From: JBEDUK01 sp963781595
Lineage (GTDB): Bacteria > Actinomycetota > UBA4738
Assembly: GCA_963781595.1 (NCBI GenBank)
Contig: CAWAGG010000005.1
Location: forward strand, 1 to 9,023
Length of the DNA: 9,023 nucleotides
Reading direction: 5' to 3'
Shown: piece after piece, positions 1 to 7,289 of the stretch
Position numbering within the stretch: the first letter of the stretch is position 1
Layout: each line of letters opens with the position of its first letter
Notes under the pieces: generated by a model
Seen by the model: only the letters and a program-made list of their open reading frames with translations
Told to the model about the DNA's origin: nothing
The model's database searches: none
Program-made: the position numbers and the translations under genes

Positions 1-8
1 TCGAGCAT
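1..8 (-). CDS. Start of a divergent gene, cut by the window edge
   Basis: An ATG on the minus strand (complement of positions 6-8) is preceded by GGGAGGA, four to five bases upstream, which is a near-ideal Shine-Dalgarno sequence and spacing. Only two full codons (Met-Leu) and part of a third lie inside the window, so the product is unknown. The gene would be transcribed away from the acyl-CoA dehydrogenase and share its control region. The call rests only on the start codon and ribosome binding site. Confidence 0.45.
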
Positions 9-12
9 GTCG

Positions 13-19
13 TCCTCCC
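13..19 (-). promoter_or_regulatory. Ribosome binding site of the divergent gene
   Basis: On the minus strand this reads GGGAGGA, followed by four bases and then ATG. It is the strongest Shine-Dalgarno match at the left edge and is the main support for a gene running off the window there. Confidence 0.45.
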
Positions 20-119
20 GTCCCGTCGGCCGGTCGACCCGAAGCGCCCGTCCGGCCGGCTCATCGCCGTGGCATCTTCGCGCCCCCCGGGCGAGTGGCG
101 CGAGCCGTCGATCGCAGGA

Positions 120-125
120 TAAACT
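120..125 (+). promoter_or_regulatory. Candidate -10 element of the rightward operon
   Basis: TAAACT fits the TANNNT form of actinobacterial housekeeping promoters and lies just upstream of, and overlapping, the operator-like motif at 124-139. The matching -35 is weak (TGGCGC at 96-101, spacing 18). A TATCCT on the opposite strand at 116-121 could serve the divergent gene, so the two promoters may overlap back to back. Predicted transcription would start near 132 and leave a leader of about 45 bases before the ATG at 177. The rest of the 9-176 gap shows no coding potential. Confidence 0.35.
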
Positions 126-139
126 GAACAGTCAGTCAA
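124..139 (+). promoter_or_regulatory. TetR-type operator candidate (left copy)
   Basis: CTGAACAGTCAGTCAA matches 13 of 16 positions of the palindrome at 7239-7254 (TTGAACAGTCGTTCAA), including an uninterrupted run of nine. This copy is an imperfect palindrome, with outer TGA and TCA preserved. It overlaps the -10 and the expected transcription start, where a repressor would block RNA polymerase. Binding by the linked TetR protein is inference. Confidence 0.5.
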
Positions 140-176
140 TGTTCTGCGAGTGCCGATCCGCGCACTCGATCGGCCG

Positions 177-1376
177 ATGGAGGCGACGGTGGCCTACCCG
201 ATGACCGACGAGGACCGGGAGATCCAGGCGCGCGTCCGGCGCGTTCGTCGACGACGAGCTCATCCCCCACGAGGTCGAGGCCGAGCTCACCGGCGGCAAG
301 CTCCCCGACGGCGTCGTCGACCGGCACCGAGGCAGGTCCGGGAGCTCGGCTTCGGGGCCATCAACATGCCGAAGGAGCTCGGCGGGGACGGCTTCACGAT
401 CGTTCCAGCAGGTGCTGGTCCAGGAGCAGGTCGGCCGGGTCACCAATGCGCTCGGGTGGGTCGTCCACACCCCGCCGGCCTGGCTCCCGCAGGTCGCCAC
501 GGAGCACCAGCTCGAGCCTGGGTCGCCGCCACGATCCGCGGCGAGCGGCGCGAGTGCTACGCCATCACCGAGGAGGGCGCGGGCTCCGACGTCGGACGGC
601 ATCCAGGCCACCGCCCGCCGGGACGGCGACGAGTACGTTCTGAACGGCGTGAAGTGGCACGTCACCTCCGTTCAACCATCGCGGACTACGTGTTCTTCCA
701 GGGCGAGCTGACCGAGGGGCCGCACGCCGGCGAAGCACGCGATGTTCGTGGTCGACATGGACACGCCCGGCATCCGCGTGGTCCGGACGCCGCGCTACTC
801 GCACACCCTCGCCCACCACCACCCCATCGTGGCCTTCGAGGACGTCCGGGTGCCGGCGCGCACCTGATCGGCGCCGAGGGCGACGGCATGACGTTCGTCT
901 ACGAGTGGTTCCGCTACGAGCGGCTGATGATCGGCGCCCGGTGCTGCGGCGCCGCGGAGCGCCTCGATCGAGGAGGCGACGGCGTTCGCCACGGAGCGGC
1001 GTCGCGTACGGACGTGCCGATCGCCAAGTACCAGGCGATCCAGTTCATGCTGGCCGACTCGCTGGCCGAGCTGTGGGCGGCCCGGCTGATGACGTACCAG
1101 ACGGCGCAGGGCCATCGACGCCGGCGTCGACAGCAAGGTCCAGCACGCGCCAGTGCTCGCTGGCCAAGCTGTACGCCTCCGAGATGGCCGGCCGGGTCGC
1201 CGACCGGGCGGTGCAGATCTTCGGCGGCCGCGGCTACATGCGGGAGAACGTGGCCGAGCGCTTCTTCCGGGAGCTGCGCGTCGAACGGATCTGGGAAGGG
1301 ACCTCGGAGATCCAGCGAATCGATCATCGCCGACCAGCTGTACAAGCGCGGCGACCGACCCCGCTCGTGCGGATAG
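177..1376 (+). CDS. Acyl-CoA dehydrogenase family protein (frame broken by many indels)
   Basis: An FAD flavoprotein expected to desaturate an acyl-CoA at the alpha-beta position and pass electrons to electron-transfer flavoprotein in the cytoplasm. Reading across the breaks gives about 398 residues, normal for the family. It shows GFGAINMPKELGG near the N-terminus, the FAD-loop motif CYAITEEGAGSD, IAKYQAIQFMLAD, the C-terminal FGGRGYM, and IWEGTSEIQR carrying the catalytic Glu (codon 1295-1297). Start options are ATG 177, GTG 190 and ATG 201; 177 gives the longest conserved-looking N-terminus, but no clear ribosome site decides. About 13 single-base gains or losses break the frame (near 240, 331, 405, 517, 594, 670, 732, 859, 966, 1003, 1110, 1150, 1322), yet it returns to its starting frame for the TAG at 1374. 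The substrate is unknown. It is probably the first gene of an operon with the aminotransferase. Confidence 0.85.
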   Translation: MEATVAYPMTDEDREIQARVRRVRRRRAHPPRGRGRAHRRQAPRRRRRPAPRQVRELGFGAINMPKELGGDGFTIVPAGAGPGAGRPGHQCARVGRPHPAGLAPAGRHGAPARAWVAATIRGERRECYAITEEGAGSDVGRHPGHRPPGRRRVRSERREVARHLRSTIADYVFFQGELTEGPHAGEARDVRGRHGHARHPRGPDAALLAHPRPPPPHRGLRGRPGAGAHLIGAEGDGMTFVYEWFRYERLMIGARCCGAAERLDRGGDGVRHGAASRTDVPIAKYQAIQFMLADSLAELWAARLMTYQTAQGHRRRRRQQGPARASARWPSCTPPRWPAGSPTGRCRSSAAAATCGRTWPSASSGSCASNGSGKGPRRSSESIIADQLYKRGDRPRSCG

Positions 1377-1379
1377 GAG
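1375..1379 (+). promoter_or_regulatory. Ribosome binding site deciding the aminotransferase start
   Basis: AGGAG overlaps the stop codon of the dehydrogenase and lies seven bases before a GTG at 1387. That spacing favours GTG 1387 over the ATG at 1383. The GTG frame also continues directly into conserved aminotransferase sequence, whereas the ATG frame does not. Confidence 0.6.
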
Positions 1380-1386
1380 CGCATGC

Positions 1387-2771
1387 GTGGCAGGCACAGG
1401 AACCGACCAACGAACGTCGATCGACGTCCTGATCGAACGGGAGCAGGAGCGGTTCGTCGAGCGGCAGCCCCGGTCCCGGGCCCTGGCCGAGCGCGCGGAC
1501 CGGTCGCTGGCCGGCGGCGTCACCTCGAACTGGCAGATCCCCGGCCCCAGGCGGTCTGGATCGACCGCGGCGAGGCTCGAAGGTCTGGGACGTCGACGGC
1601 AACGAGTACGTCGACCTGCACGGCGGGTACGGCGTGAACGCGGTCGGCCACGCCCACCCGGCCGTCGTCGCGGCGGTCTCCGACCGGGTTCGCTCGAGGG
1701 ACGCACTTCGCCCAGCCGACCGAGGACGCCATCGCCGTCGCGGAGAACCTGGCCGGCGGTTCGGCCTGCCGCAGTGGCGGTTCGCCAACTCGGGCACCGA
1801 GGCGACCATGGACGCCGTCCACCTCATGCGGGCCGATCACCGGGCGCTCGTGGATCGTGAAGGTCGAGGGCACGCTACCACGGCCACCACGACTCGGTGC
1901 AGGTGTCGGTGTACCAGCGACTCGAGGAGCTCGGCCCGCCAGCGGGCCCGCAGAGCGTTCCGGCGTCGAGCGGCATCCCGCGGGCGATCATCGACCTCAC
2001 GCTGCGTGGTGCCGTTCAACGACCTCGGCCCCGCTCGAGGCGCTGTTCGCCGAACGCGGCCCGGACGATCGCCGGCATGATCATCGAGCCGGTGATGATG
2101 AACGCCGGCATCATCCCGCCGCTGCCCGGCTACCTGGAGGGCGTCCGCGAGCGTCACCCGGCGCCACGGCGCGCTGCTCGCCTTCGACGAGGTGAAGACC
2201 GGCGTGCACGGTCGGGCCCGGGCGGCGCGACGCGGCGGTTCGGCGTGACCCCCGACATCGTGTGCCTGGCGAAGGCCATGGGCGGCGGGATCGCCATGCG
2301 CCGCCGTCGGGGGAACCGCCGAGGTCATGGGCGCACATCGCCGAGCGGCGACTACGAGCAGGTCGGCACGTTCAACGGCAACCCGATGGCGATGGCGGCG
2401 GCCCGGGCGGCCCTCACCGAGGTCCTGACCGACGACGCGTACGCGCACTTCGACCGGCTGCGCTCGCTGCATGGTCGACGGGTGCGAGGGGACGATCGGC
2501 GACTACGGCCTCCCGGCCCACGTGGTCGCGCTCGGCGCGAAGGGGTGCGTCGTGTTCTCGCCCAACGCGATCCGGAACTACCGCGACTTCCTGGAGATCG
2601 ACGACCGGTTCAGCCACCTGCACTGGCTGATCCAGCACAACGGCGGCGTGTTCCTGCCCCCGTGGGGCAAGGCGGAGCAGTGGATGCTCTCCGTGCAGCA
2701 CACGGAGGACGACGTCCGGCTGTTCCTCGACAACTTCGCGCGCGTTCGCGCAGGCGATAGGGTCCGCGTGA
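1387..2771 (+). CDS. Class-III PLP aminotransferase, glutamate-1-semialdehyde-aminomutase-like (frame broken by indels)
   Basis: A fold-type I pyridoxal-phosphate enzyme of about 458 residues once frames are joined. Visible parts are GGVTSNWQIP near the N-terminus, DVDGNEYVDLHGGYG, GHAHPAVVAA, the phosphate-binding NSGTEATMDA, EPVMMNAGIIPP, AFDEVKTGVH with the Asp that contacts the pyridine nitrogen, and CLAKAMGGG with the Schiff-base Lys (codon 2272-2274). The C-terminus reads FSHLHWLIQHNGGVFLPP and a terminal NFARF. A last +1 correction near 2744 gives the stop TGA at 2769, one base before the next gene; without it the frame runs into that gene. Some 16 indels lie between about 1546 and 2744. 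The clade resembles glutamate-1-semialdehyde aminomutases and beta-amino-acid transaminases. No haem genes are nearby, so a catabolic transaminase is more likely (inference). Confidence 0.85.
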
Positions 2772-2772
2772 C

Positions 2773-3950
2773 ATGCGCTGCAGGTCGCGCGTCCGACTCG
2801 AGGGGCTGGTCAAGCGGTTCGGCGAGGTCAACGCGGTCGACGGGATCGACCTCGACATGCCGGGCGGCGAGTTCTTCTCGCTGCTCGGCCCGTCGGGGTG
2901 CGGCAAGACCACCACGCTCCGGCTGATCGCCGGGTTCGAGCGGCCGGACTCTGGCGCGATCCTGCTCGACGGCGTGGACATGGCGCACACGCCGCCCCAC
3001 AAGCGCGGGTGAACACCGTCTTCCAGAGCTACGCGTTGTTCCCCCACATGACGGTGGCCGACAACGTGGCGTTCGGGCTGTCGGTTCCGCGAGGTTCGAA
3101 GGAGCAGGCCACGACGGTGATCGGCGAGGCCCTCGGCGCGGTCCGGCTCTCCGGGTTCGAGCGGCGCCGTCCCCACCAGCTCTCCGGGGGGCAGCAGCAA
3201 CGGGTGGCGCTGGCGCGGGCGCTGGTGCTCGACCCCGAGGTACTGCTGCTCGACGAGCCGCTCGGCGCGCTCGACGCGAAGCTCCGCAAGGCCCTGCAGA
3301 TCGAGCTGAAGGCGCTGCAGGAGGGCGTGGGGATGACGTTCATCTACGTCACCCATGACCAGGAGGAGGCGCTCACGATGTCGGACCGCCTGGCCGTGAT
3401 GTCCAACGGCCGCATCGAGCAGATCGGCGCGCCCGACGAGGTCTACGAGGAGCCGTCCACCGCCTACGTGGCCGACTTCCTAGGGGTGTCGAACCTCATG
3501 GAGGCCGAGCTGGTCGAGGAATCGCCGGAGGGCCACCGCGTCCGGACGGGGGGGTTCGACATGGTGGCGAGCGGTGGCGCTGGCATCCGGGGTGAGGTCA
3601 AGATCACGATCCGGCCGGAGCGCATCGTCCTCGAGCCCCACGGGACGACCGGCGAGAACCGCGTCCCCGCGCTCGTGGACCGGGTCGTCTACGTCGGGTC
3701 GGTCATCCAGTGCATCGCGCGCTTGCCCGGCGGGCAGACCATCCAGGCCTCCGTGCCCAACCAGGGGCAGGGCGTCGGATTCGACCACGGCGAGGCGATC
3801 GCCGTGCACTTCCCCCGGGAGGCCCTGCGGGTGCTCCCGGCGACCTCGGGCCCGGCCCCGGCGGATGCGGCCGGGGACGATTCCGAACCTCATGTGGACG
3901 AGCCGGAGGGCCCGCCGTCGCCAGCCGAGGCGGGCCGTCCCGCCGACTGA
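2773..3950 (+). CDS. potA-like: ABC transporter ATP-binding protein, PotA type (one frameshift near 3009)
   Basis: The ATPase that drives a polyamine-type importer from the cytoplasmic face. About 392 residues: Walker A GPSGCGKTTT (39-48), Q-loop VFQSYALFPHMTV (from about 83), signature LSGGQQQR (137-144), Walker B LLLDEP (158-163), D-loop GALD, H-loop His in YVTHDQEEAL (about 195), and then a TOBE-like C-terminal domain from about residue 230. An extended acidic, Pro/Ala-rich tail of some 35 residues ends the protein. The frame is interrupted only by loss of one G in the run at 3007-3009, which makes a false TGA after PPHKRG; adding it back joins VNTVFQ directly. The ATG at 2773 follows the aminotransferase stop by one base, so translation is probably coupled. 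Its two permeases and binding protein are on the opposite strand. Confidence 0.93.
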
Positions 3951-3986
3951 GGTCGCGCCGGAGACCGGGGCCCCGGACGACCGCGG
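3951..3986. terminator. Convergent gap with nested inverted repeats, possible bidirectional terminator
   Basis: Thirty-six bases separate the stops of the ATPase and the last permease. GGTCG (3951-3955) can pair with CGACC (3978-3982), enclosing CCGGGGCCCCGG (3965-3976), a perfect 12-bp palindrome. GACCGCGGTC (3979-3988) is a second palindrome. A GC-rich stem here could end transcription in both directions, but there is no T-run on either side, so intrinsic termination is uncertain. Confidence 0.3.
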
Positions 3987-4910
3987 TCACATCTGCGCCG
4001 CGAACTCCGAGACCGCGCTCCGCTGCCCCCGGGTGGCGCGGCGGTACAGCACGGTCCCCAGCGCGATGACGATCAGGGACGAGAAGAGCAGGAAGCTCGC
4101 GGCGGCGTTCACCGCCGGCGTCGGCGATCCCCGCGCCGCGTTGTAGATCTTCACCGAGAGCGGCTCGCTGGAGGCGGCCCCCGAGAGGTACCGGACGGTC
4201 ACGAAGTCGTCGATCGTGTCGGCGAAGACCAGCGCGGCGCTCACGAAGATGGCAGGCCACAGCATCGGCAGCAGCACCCTTCGAACGGACTGGTTGGGGG
4301 ACGCGCCCAGGTCCATGGCCGCTTCCTCGTACTCCCGCCCGATCGAGAGCAGCCGCGCCCGCACGATGATCACGGGATACGAGATCTGGTAGGTGACCAG
4401 CCCCAGGATCTGCGCGGTGGTCCCCAGCAGCACGAACTTCAGCAGGTACGTGATCACGAGGAACATCGCGATCCCGACGATGATCTCGGGGAGCACGAAC
4501 GAGAACAGCATCAGGAAGTTCGCGGTCCCCGACCCGCGCCCCCGATACCGGTCGAGCCCGATGGCGAACGCCACCCCGAGGGGCAACGCGACGACGACGA
4601 CGACGACCGACAGGAACAGGCTCTGGAACAGCGCGTGGTGGAGCTGCGCGTCGTGGAACAGCGACTGCTCGTCGCCCCACCACCACCGGAACGAGAACCC
4701 CTGCCAGGTGCTGATCGACCGGCCGCCGCTGAACGACATCAGGACGGCGATGCCCACCGGCAGGAGCGACCACAGGATGTACCCCCACGTCACGAACTCG
4801 AGCGCGCGCGGCTTGCGCCAGGGGTCGCGTCCGCGGCGCCCTCCGACCACGGTCTCCGACGGCCGGGCTTCCGCGCGCTCGGCCTGGCCGGCGACGCCGA
4901 TCTCGCTCAT
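3987..4910 (-). CDS. potC-like: ABC transporter permease, PotC type
   Basis: One of two membrane subunits of the polyamine-type importer, 307 residues. After a hydrophilic N-terminus of about 35 residues there are hydrophobic segments near 41-61, 97-118, 131-157, 170-184, 217-231 and 268-289, six in all as usual for the family. The coupling loop reads EEAAMDLGASPNQSVRRVLLP (residues 195-215), the EAA motif that docks on the ATPase. The ATG at 4910 overlaps the stop of the upstream permease by four bases (ATGA) and has a GGGGGAG ribosome site just before it, so the two permeases are translationally coupled. It is the last gene of the leftward operon and ends 36 bases from the ATPase gene coming the other way. 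A run of six GAC repeats near 4590-4607 encodes a polyvaline stretch in the second membrane segment. Confidence 0.93.
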   Translation of the reverse strand: MSEIGVAGQAERAEARPSETVVGGRRGRDPWRKPRALEFVTWGYILWSLLPVGIAVLMSFSGGRSISTWQGFSFRWWWGDEQSLFHDAQLHHALFQSLFLSVVVVVVALPLGVAFAIGLDRYRGRGSGTANFLMLFSFVLPEIIVGIAMFLVITYLLKFVLLGTTAQILGLVTYQISYPVIIVRARLLSIGREYEEAAMDLGASPNQSVRRVLLPMLWPAIFVSAALVFADTIDDFVTVRYLSGAASSEPLSVKIYNAARGSPTPAVNAAASFLLFSSLIVIALGTVLYRRATRGQRSAVSEFAAQM

Positions 4911-5890
4911 CGCTCCCCCACCGATCGGGCCGTGCTCCGCAGGTAGTACAGCATCGGGACCATCAGGATCACCATCAGGATGAGGACCAGCACGGCGGCC
5001 TGCGGCCCCTGGCCGGTGCTCCCGATGCTGTCGTCGAGGAGGTTCCCGATCATCGTCGTGTGCGGCGACCCCGACAGCAGGTTGTTCGTGTAGTAGTCGC
5101 CGAACATCGGCAGCGCGACGATGATGCAGCCGGCCAGGATCGCCGGCCGCGACAGGGGCAGCGTCACCCGGCGGAACGTCTGCGCCGGGCTCGCCCCGAG
5201 GTCGCGCCCCGCCTCGATCAGCCGCTGGTCGATACGGTCGAGAAACGCGTACAGCGGCAGGATCATGTACGGGATGTAGCCGTACACGAGCCCGAGGATC
5301 ACGGTGACCGGCTTGCCCGAGAGCCAGTTCACGTGCCCCGAGCCGAGGTGCAGGAACGACAGCAGCTTGTTCACGTAGCCGTCGGTCTGGAGCAGGTTCA
5401 CCCACGCGAACATGCGCATGAGGTAGCTCACCCAGAACGGCGAGAGCAGGAGGACCAGCAGCATCGTCTTGCGCTTCCCCCCGTACCGCGCGACGTAGTA
5501 CGCGACCGCATAGCCGAGCACGAGGCAGATCAGCCCCGCGACGATCACGTACACGAACGTCCGCGCGAACACCGGCTGCAGATAGGCGTGGCCCCCGACG
5601 ATCCTTCCCAGCACGCGCCGGGCGTTGTAGAAGCTCCAGTACCAGGGCTCGTACACGGGGAGCGGGCTCTGGAAGATCGGATCGACGGTTCCGAACGCGA
5701 CGGACACGACCACGTAGAACGGCAGGACGAACAGCACCAGCAGCCAGATCGTCGCCGGGGCGGCGAACGACGGCCAGTACCAGCGCGGGTACCACGCGCC
5801 ACGGCTGGTCTCGCGTTCCTCCCGCTGCCGGTCGCCCTTCGGCGGCGGCGCCACCGACGCCGCCTGCCCCCGTTCGACGTCCACGCTCAT
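4907..5890 (-). CDS. potB-like: ABC transporter permease, PotB type
   Basis: The other membrane subunit, 327 residues, a normal length for PotB. A charged N-terminal tail of about 38 residues precedes hydrophobic segments near 45-66, 111-134, 142-163, 195-216, 248-264 and 297-316. The coupling loop is IEAGRDLGASPAQTFRRVTLP (225-245), with the Glu-Ala-Gly form of the EAA motif common in PotB proteins. MFGDYYTNNLLSG (262-274) is the conserved stretch after it. The start ATG lies 12 bases after the stop of the binding-protein gene, behind a G-rich GGGGCGGA stretch. It should form a heterodimer with the downstream permease, the two being one coupled pair. The substrate cannot be told from the permeases alone. 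Confidence 0.93.
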   Translation of the reverse strand: MSVDVERGQAASVAPPPKGDRQREERETSRGAWYPRWYWPSFAAPATIWLLVLFVLPFYVVVSVAFGTVDPIFQSPLPVYEPWYWSFYNARRVLGRIVGGHAYLQPVFARTFVYVIVAGLICLVLGYAVAYYVARYGGKRKTMLLVLLLSPFWVSYLMRMFAWVNLLQTDGYVNKLLSFLHLGSGHVNWLSGKPVTVILGLVYGYIPYMILPLYAFLDRIDQRLIEAGRDLGASPAQTFRRVTLPLSRPAILAGCIIVALPMFGDYYTNNLLSGSPHTTMIGNLLDDSIGSTGQGPQAAVLVLILMVILMVPMLYYLRSTARSVGER

Positions 5891-5902
5891 CGTCGTCCGC
5901 CC

Positions 5903-7195
5903 CTACCCCGCACCGGCCAGGAACTCCTGCCAGGCGTCGTGCCACCGGTCGTCGACGTGGGGCGCGAGCTCGAGCTCGAGGTAGCCCTCCACGAAGTCCT
6001 CCTGCTGGACGACCGCCCGCGACATGAACGGGAACACGTACGGCTCGCCGAACGCCGACTTCGTCGTCGTCAGCGTGGCCGGGTCGGCGGTGTTCTGGGG
6101 CGGCTGGTAGCCGTTCCAGCCGAAGTTCTTCAGCGCGACCTTGGCGTCGAGCAGGTAGTTGATGAACGTGTGCCCGAGGACCGGATGGGGGGCGTTGGCC
6201 GGGACGACTAGGAGGTCGTTGGCGATCGGCCCTCTGTGCGTCGTGGGGAACCAGTACCCGAACGCCGAGTTCGGCGTCCCCTTGCTCTTGTACTGCCAGG
6301 CCGCGACCATGTCGCCCGACCATGCCTGGTGCACCGTGAACTTCCCCTGCGGGAGCCCGCTGTACGCGCCGTTCGTGTCGATGCGGATCGACTGGGTGTC
6401 GCTGAGCGTCTTCAGCCGCTCGGTGGCCCGGGAGATCAGCGCATCGTCACCGGTGTTGAGGTCGGTCACCCCGTCGTACATGAGCCCGAGGCAGATCCCC
6501 TCCCGGTAGTCGTCGTAGATGCCGGCCTCCCCCGCATACTTCGGGTCCCACAGGATCCGGTAGGGGTTCTCCATGCCGTCGATGACGTCGTCGGGGATGT
6601 GGTCGCGGCGGTAGCCGATGCCGGTCGTGTACACGGTGTACGGCACCGAGTACCGCCACTCCCGGTCGTAGAAGGGGTCCCGGTACACGGGCCAGACGTT
6701 CGCGTCGAGGTTGGGGATGTAGTCGTGGTTGAGCGGCTGGACCAGGTCCGCCGCGACCAGCTTGCCCAGCACGTCGATCGTCGGGACGAACACGTCGGCG
6801 TGGAGCTGGCCGGTGCGGAGCTTGGCCAGGCCCTCGTCGATGTTGTTGAACGTCGTGACCTCGTAGCCGACGCCGAACTGCTTCGAGAAGTCCTTCAAGA
6901 CGCGCGGATAGATGTACTCGTCCCAGTTGTAGAGCTGGAGGGTGGCGTCCTTCTCGATGGGGCGGCCGCTGGGGATGAGGTCGCCGTTCATGGGCAGCGT
7001 GGCGGGATCGCTCGGACGCGACAGCTTGAACGGCAACACGCCGGGCGGGAGCGTCCCGGGCCGCGCGCAGGCCTCGAGGATCGCGCCGGCGAACGGCAAT
7101 GCCAGCGCGCCGCCGACGGCCGTCCGAAGGAACTCCCGGCGGCTCAGTCCCCGTCCCGGCGCAGCCGGGGTGAAGCGCTCCCGTGGATGCCGCAT
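5903..7195 (-). CDS. potD-like: Substrate-binding lipoprotein of a polyamine-type ABC importer (PotD/PotF family), Tat-exported
   Basis: The extracytoplasmic receptor of the importer, 430 residues. The N-terminus carries a twin-arginine signal, SRREFL (18-23), a hydrophobic stretch (25-40) and a lipobox LEAC (40-43), so it is predicted to be exported folded and lipid-anchored at Cys43. The mature part begins with LYNWDEYIYPRVLKDF (88-103), typical of PotD/PotF. It has DDYRE (228-232), matching the Asp/Glu ligand pair of E. coli PotD, and AWSGD (291-295), matching PotF WAGD, whose Asp binds the substrate amine. I chose ATG 7195, not the in-frame ATG at 7315: the signal peptide then starts naturally, and the longer version would read through the promoter and operator. 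The amine ligand residues suggest a cationic amine, polyamine or related substrate; which one is unknown. First gene of a leftward unit with both permeases. Confidence 0.93.
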   Translation of the reverse strand: MRHPRERFTPAAPGRGLSRREFLRTAVGGALALPFAGAILEACARPGTLPPGVLPFKLSRPSDPATLPMNGDLIPSGRPIEKDATLQLYNWDEYIYPRVLKDFSKQFGVGYEVTTFNNIDEGLAKLRTGQLHADVFVPTIDVLGKLVAADLVQPLNHDYIPNLDANVWPVYRDPFYDREWRYSVPYTVYTTGIGYRRDHIPDDVIDGMENPYRILWDPKYAGEAGIYDDYREGICLGLMYDGVTDLNTGDDALISRATERLKTLSDTQSIRIDTNGAYSGLPQGKFTVHQAWSGDMVAAWQYKSKGTPNSAFGYWFPTTHRGPIANDLLVVPANAPHPVLGHTFINYLLDAKVALKNFGWNGYQPPQNTADPATLTTTKSAFGEPYVFPFMSRAVVQQEDFVEGYLELELAPHVDDRWHDAWQEFLAGAG

Positions 7196-7238
7196 CGACC
7201 ACCCGCCCCCGAACGTCGGCCGGTCGCAAGGCCGAGAA

Positions 7239-7254
7239 TTGAACAGTCGTTCAA
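7239..7254 (-). promoter_or_regulatory. TetR-type operator candidate (right copy), perfect 6+6 palindrome
   Basis: On the plus strand TTGAACAGTCGTTCAA has perfectly complementary arms TTGAAC and GTTCAA around four bases. It starts six bases downstream of the -10 hexamer of the binding-protein promoter, over the expected transcription start, 43 bases from the start codon. A close relative lies at 124-139 before the other operon. Size and symmetry fit TetR-family operators, and a TetR-family gene is nearby; binding itself is inferred. Confidence 0.6.
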
Positions 7255-7260
7255 ACGCAG

Positions 7261-7289
7261 ACCCTAGTGTGGCCCCGCGGATCGCGCAA
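7261..7289 (-). promoter_or_regulatory. Promoter of the binding protein-permease operon
   Basis: On the minus strand TTGCGC (7284-7289) and TAGGGT (7261-7266) are separated by exactly 17 bases, a good actinobacterial sigma-70-type promoter. It lies in the 120-base gap between the Rieske gene and the binding-protein gene, so the transporter genes can be transcribed apart from the regulator-oxygenase unit. The operator at 7239-7254 follows immediately. Confidence 0.55.

Larger units (their letters stand above)
240..3009. other. Segment dense in single-base indels (probable sequence error)
   Basis: Joining conserved protein segments requires about 30 single-base corrections here, with insertions more common than losses, about one per 90 bases. 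Clear cases are an extra C at 405, extra G at 594, extra G in the run at 1108-1110, extra G at 1322, extra G at 1835, extra C at 2470 and a lost G at about 3009. No in-frame stop, large deletion or eroded motif accompanies them, and the segments keep family-typical residues. Genes from 3012 to 9023 need no correction at all. The pattern fits a low-coverage or unpolished assembly segment rather than pseudogenes. Confidence 0.8.

Noticed and set aside
2758..2760. TAG as the end of the aminotransferase
   Set aside because: This stop is in a frame the protein leaves near 2302. The conserved C-terminus lies in another frame and, after a +1 correction near 2744, ends at TGA 2769-2771, directly before the next ATG.
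240..3009. Programmed ribosomal frameshifting as the cause of the many frame changes
   Set aside because: There are about 30 sites in both directions, with no recurring slippery heptamer or shared downstream structure, across three unrelated genes, ending abruptly at 3009. Sequence error explains it better.
4590..4607. Run of GAC trinucleotides as a repeat element
   Set aside because: It encodes a polyvaline stretch in a permease membrane segment; codon bias is enough to explain it.
5060..6211. Long plus-strand open frame (383 codons) opposite permease and binding protein
   Set aside because: Its product is Arg/His/Glu-rich with no domain, and it covers the junction of two clear genes on the other strand.
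3987..6323. A single 778-codon leftward open frame suggesting a fused protein
   Set aside because: Only the last 307 codons from ATG 4910 show permease sequence. Upstream the frame is a shadow of the other permease and binding protein, which have their own starts.
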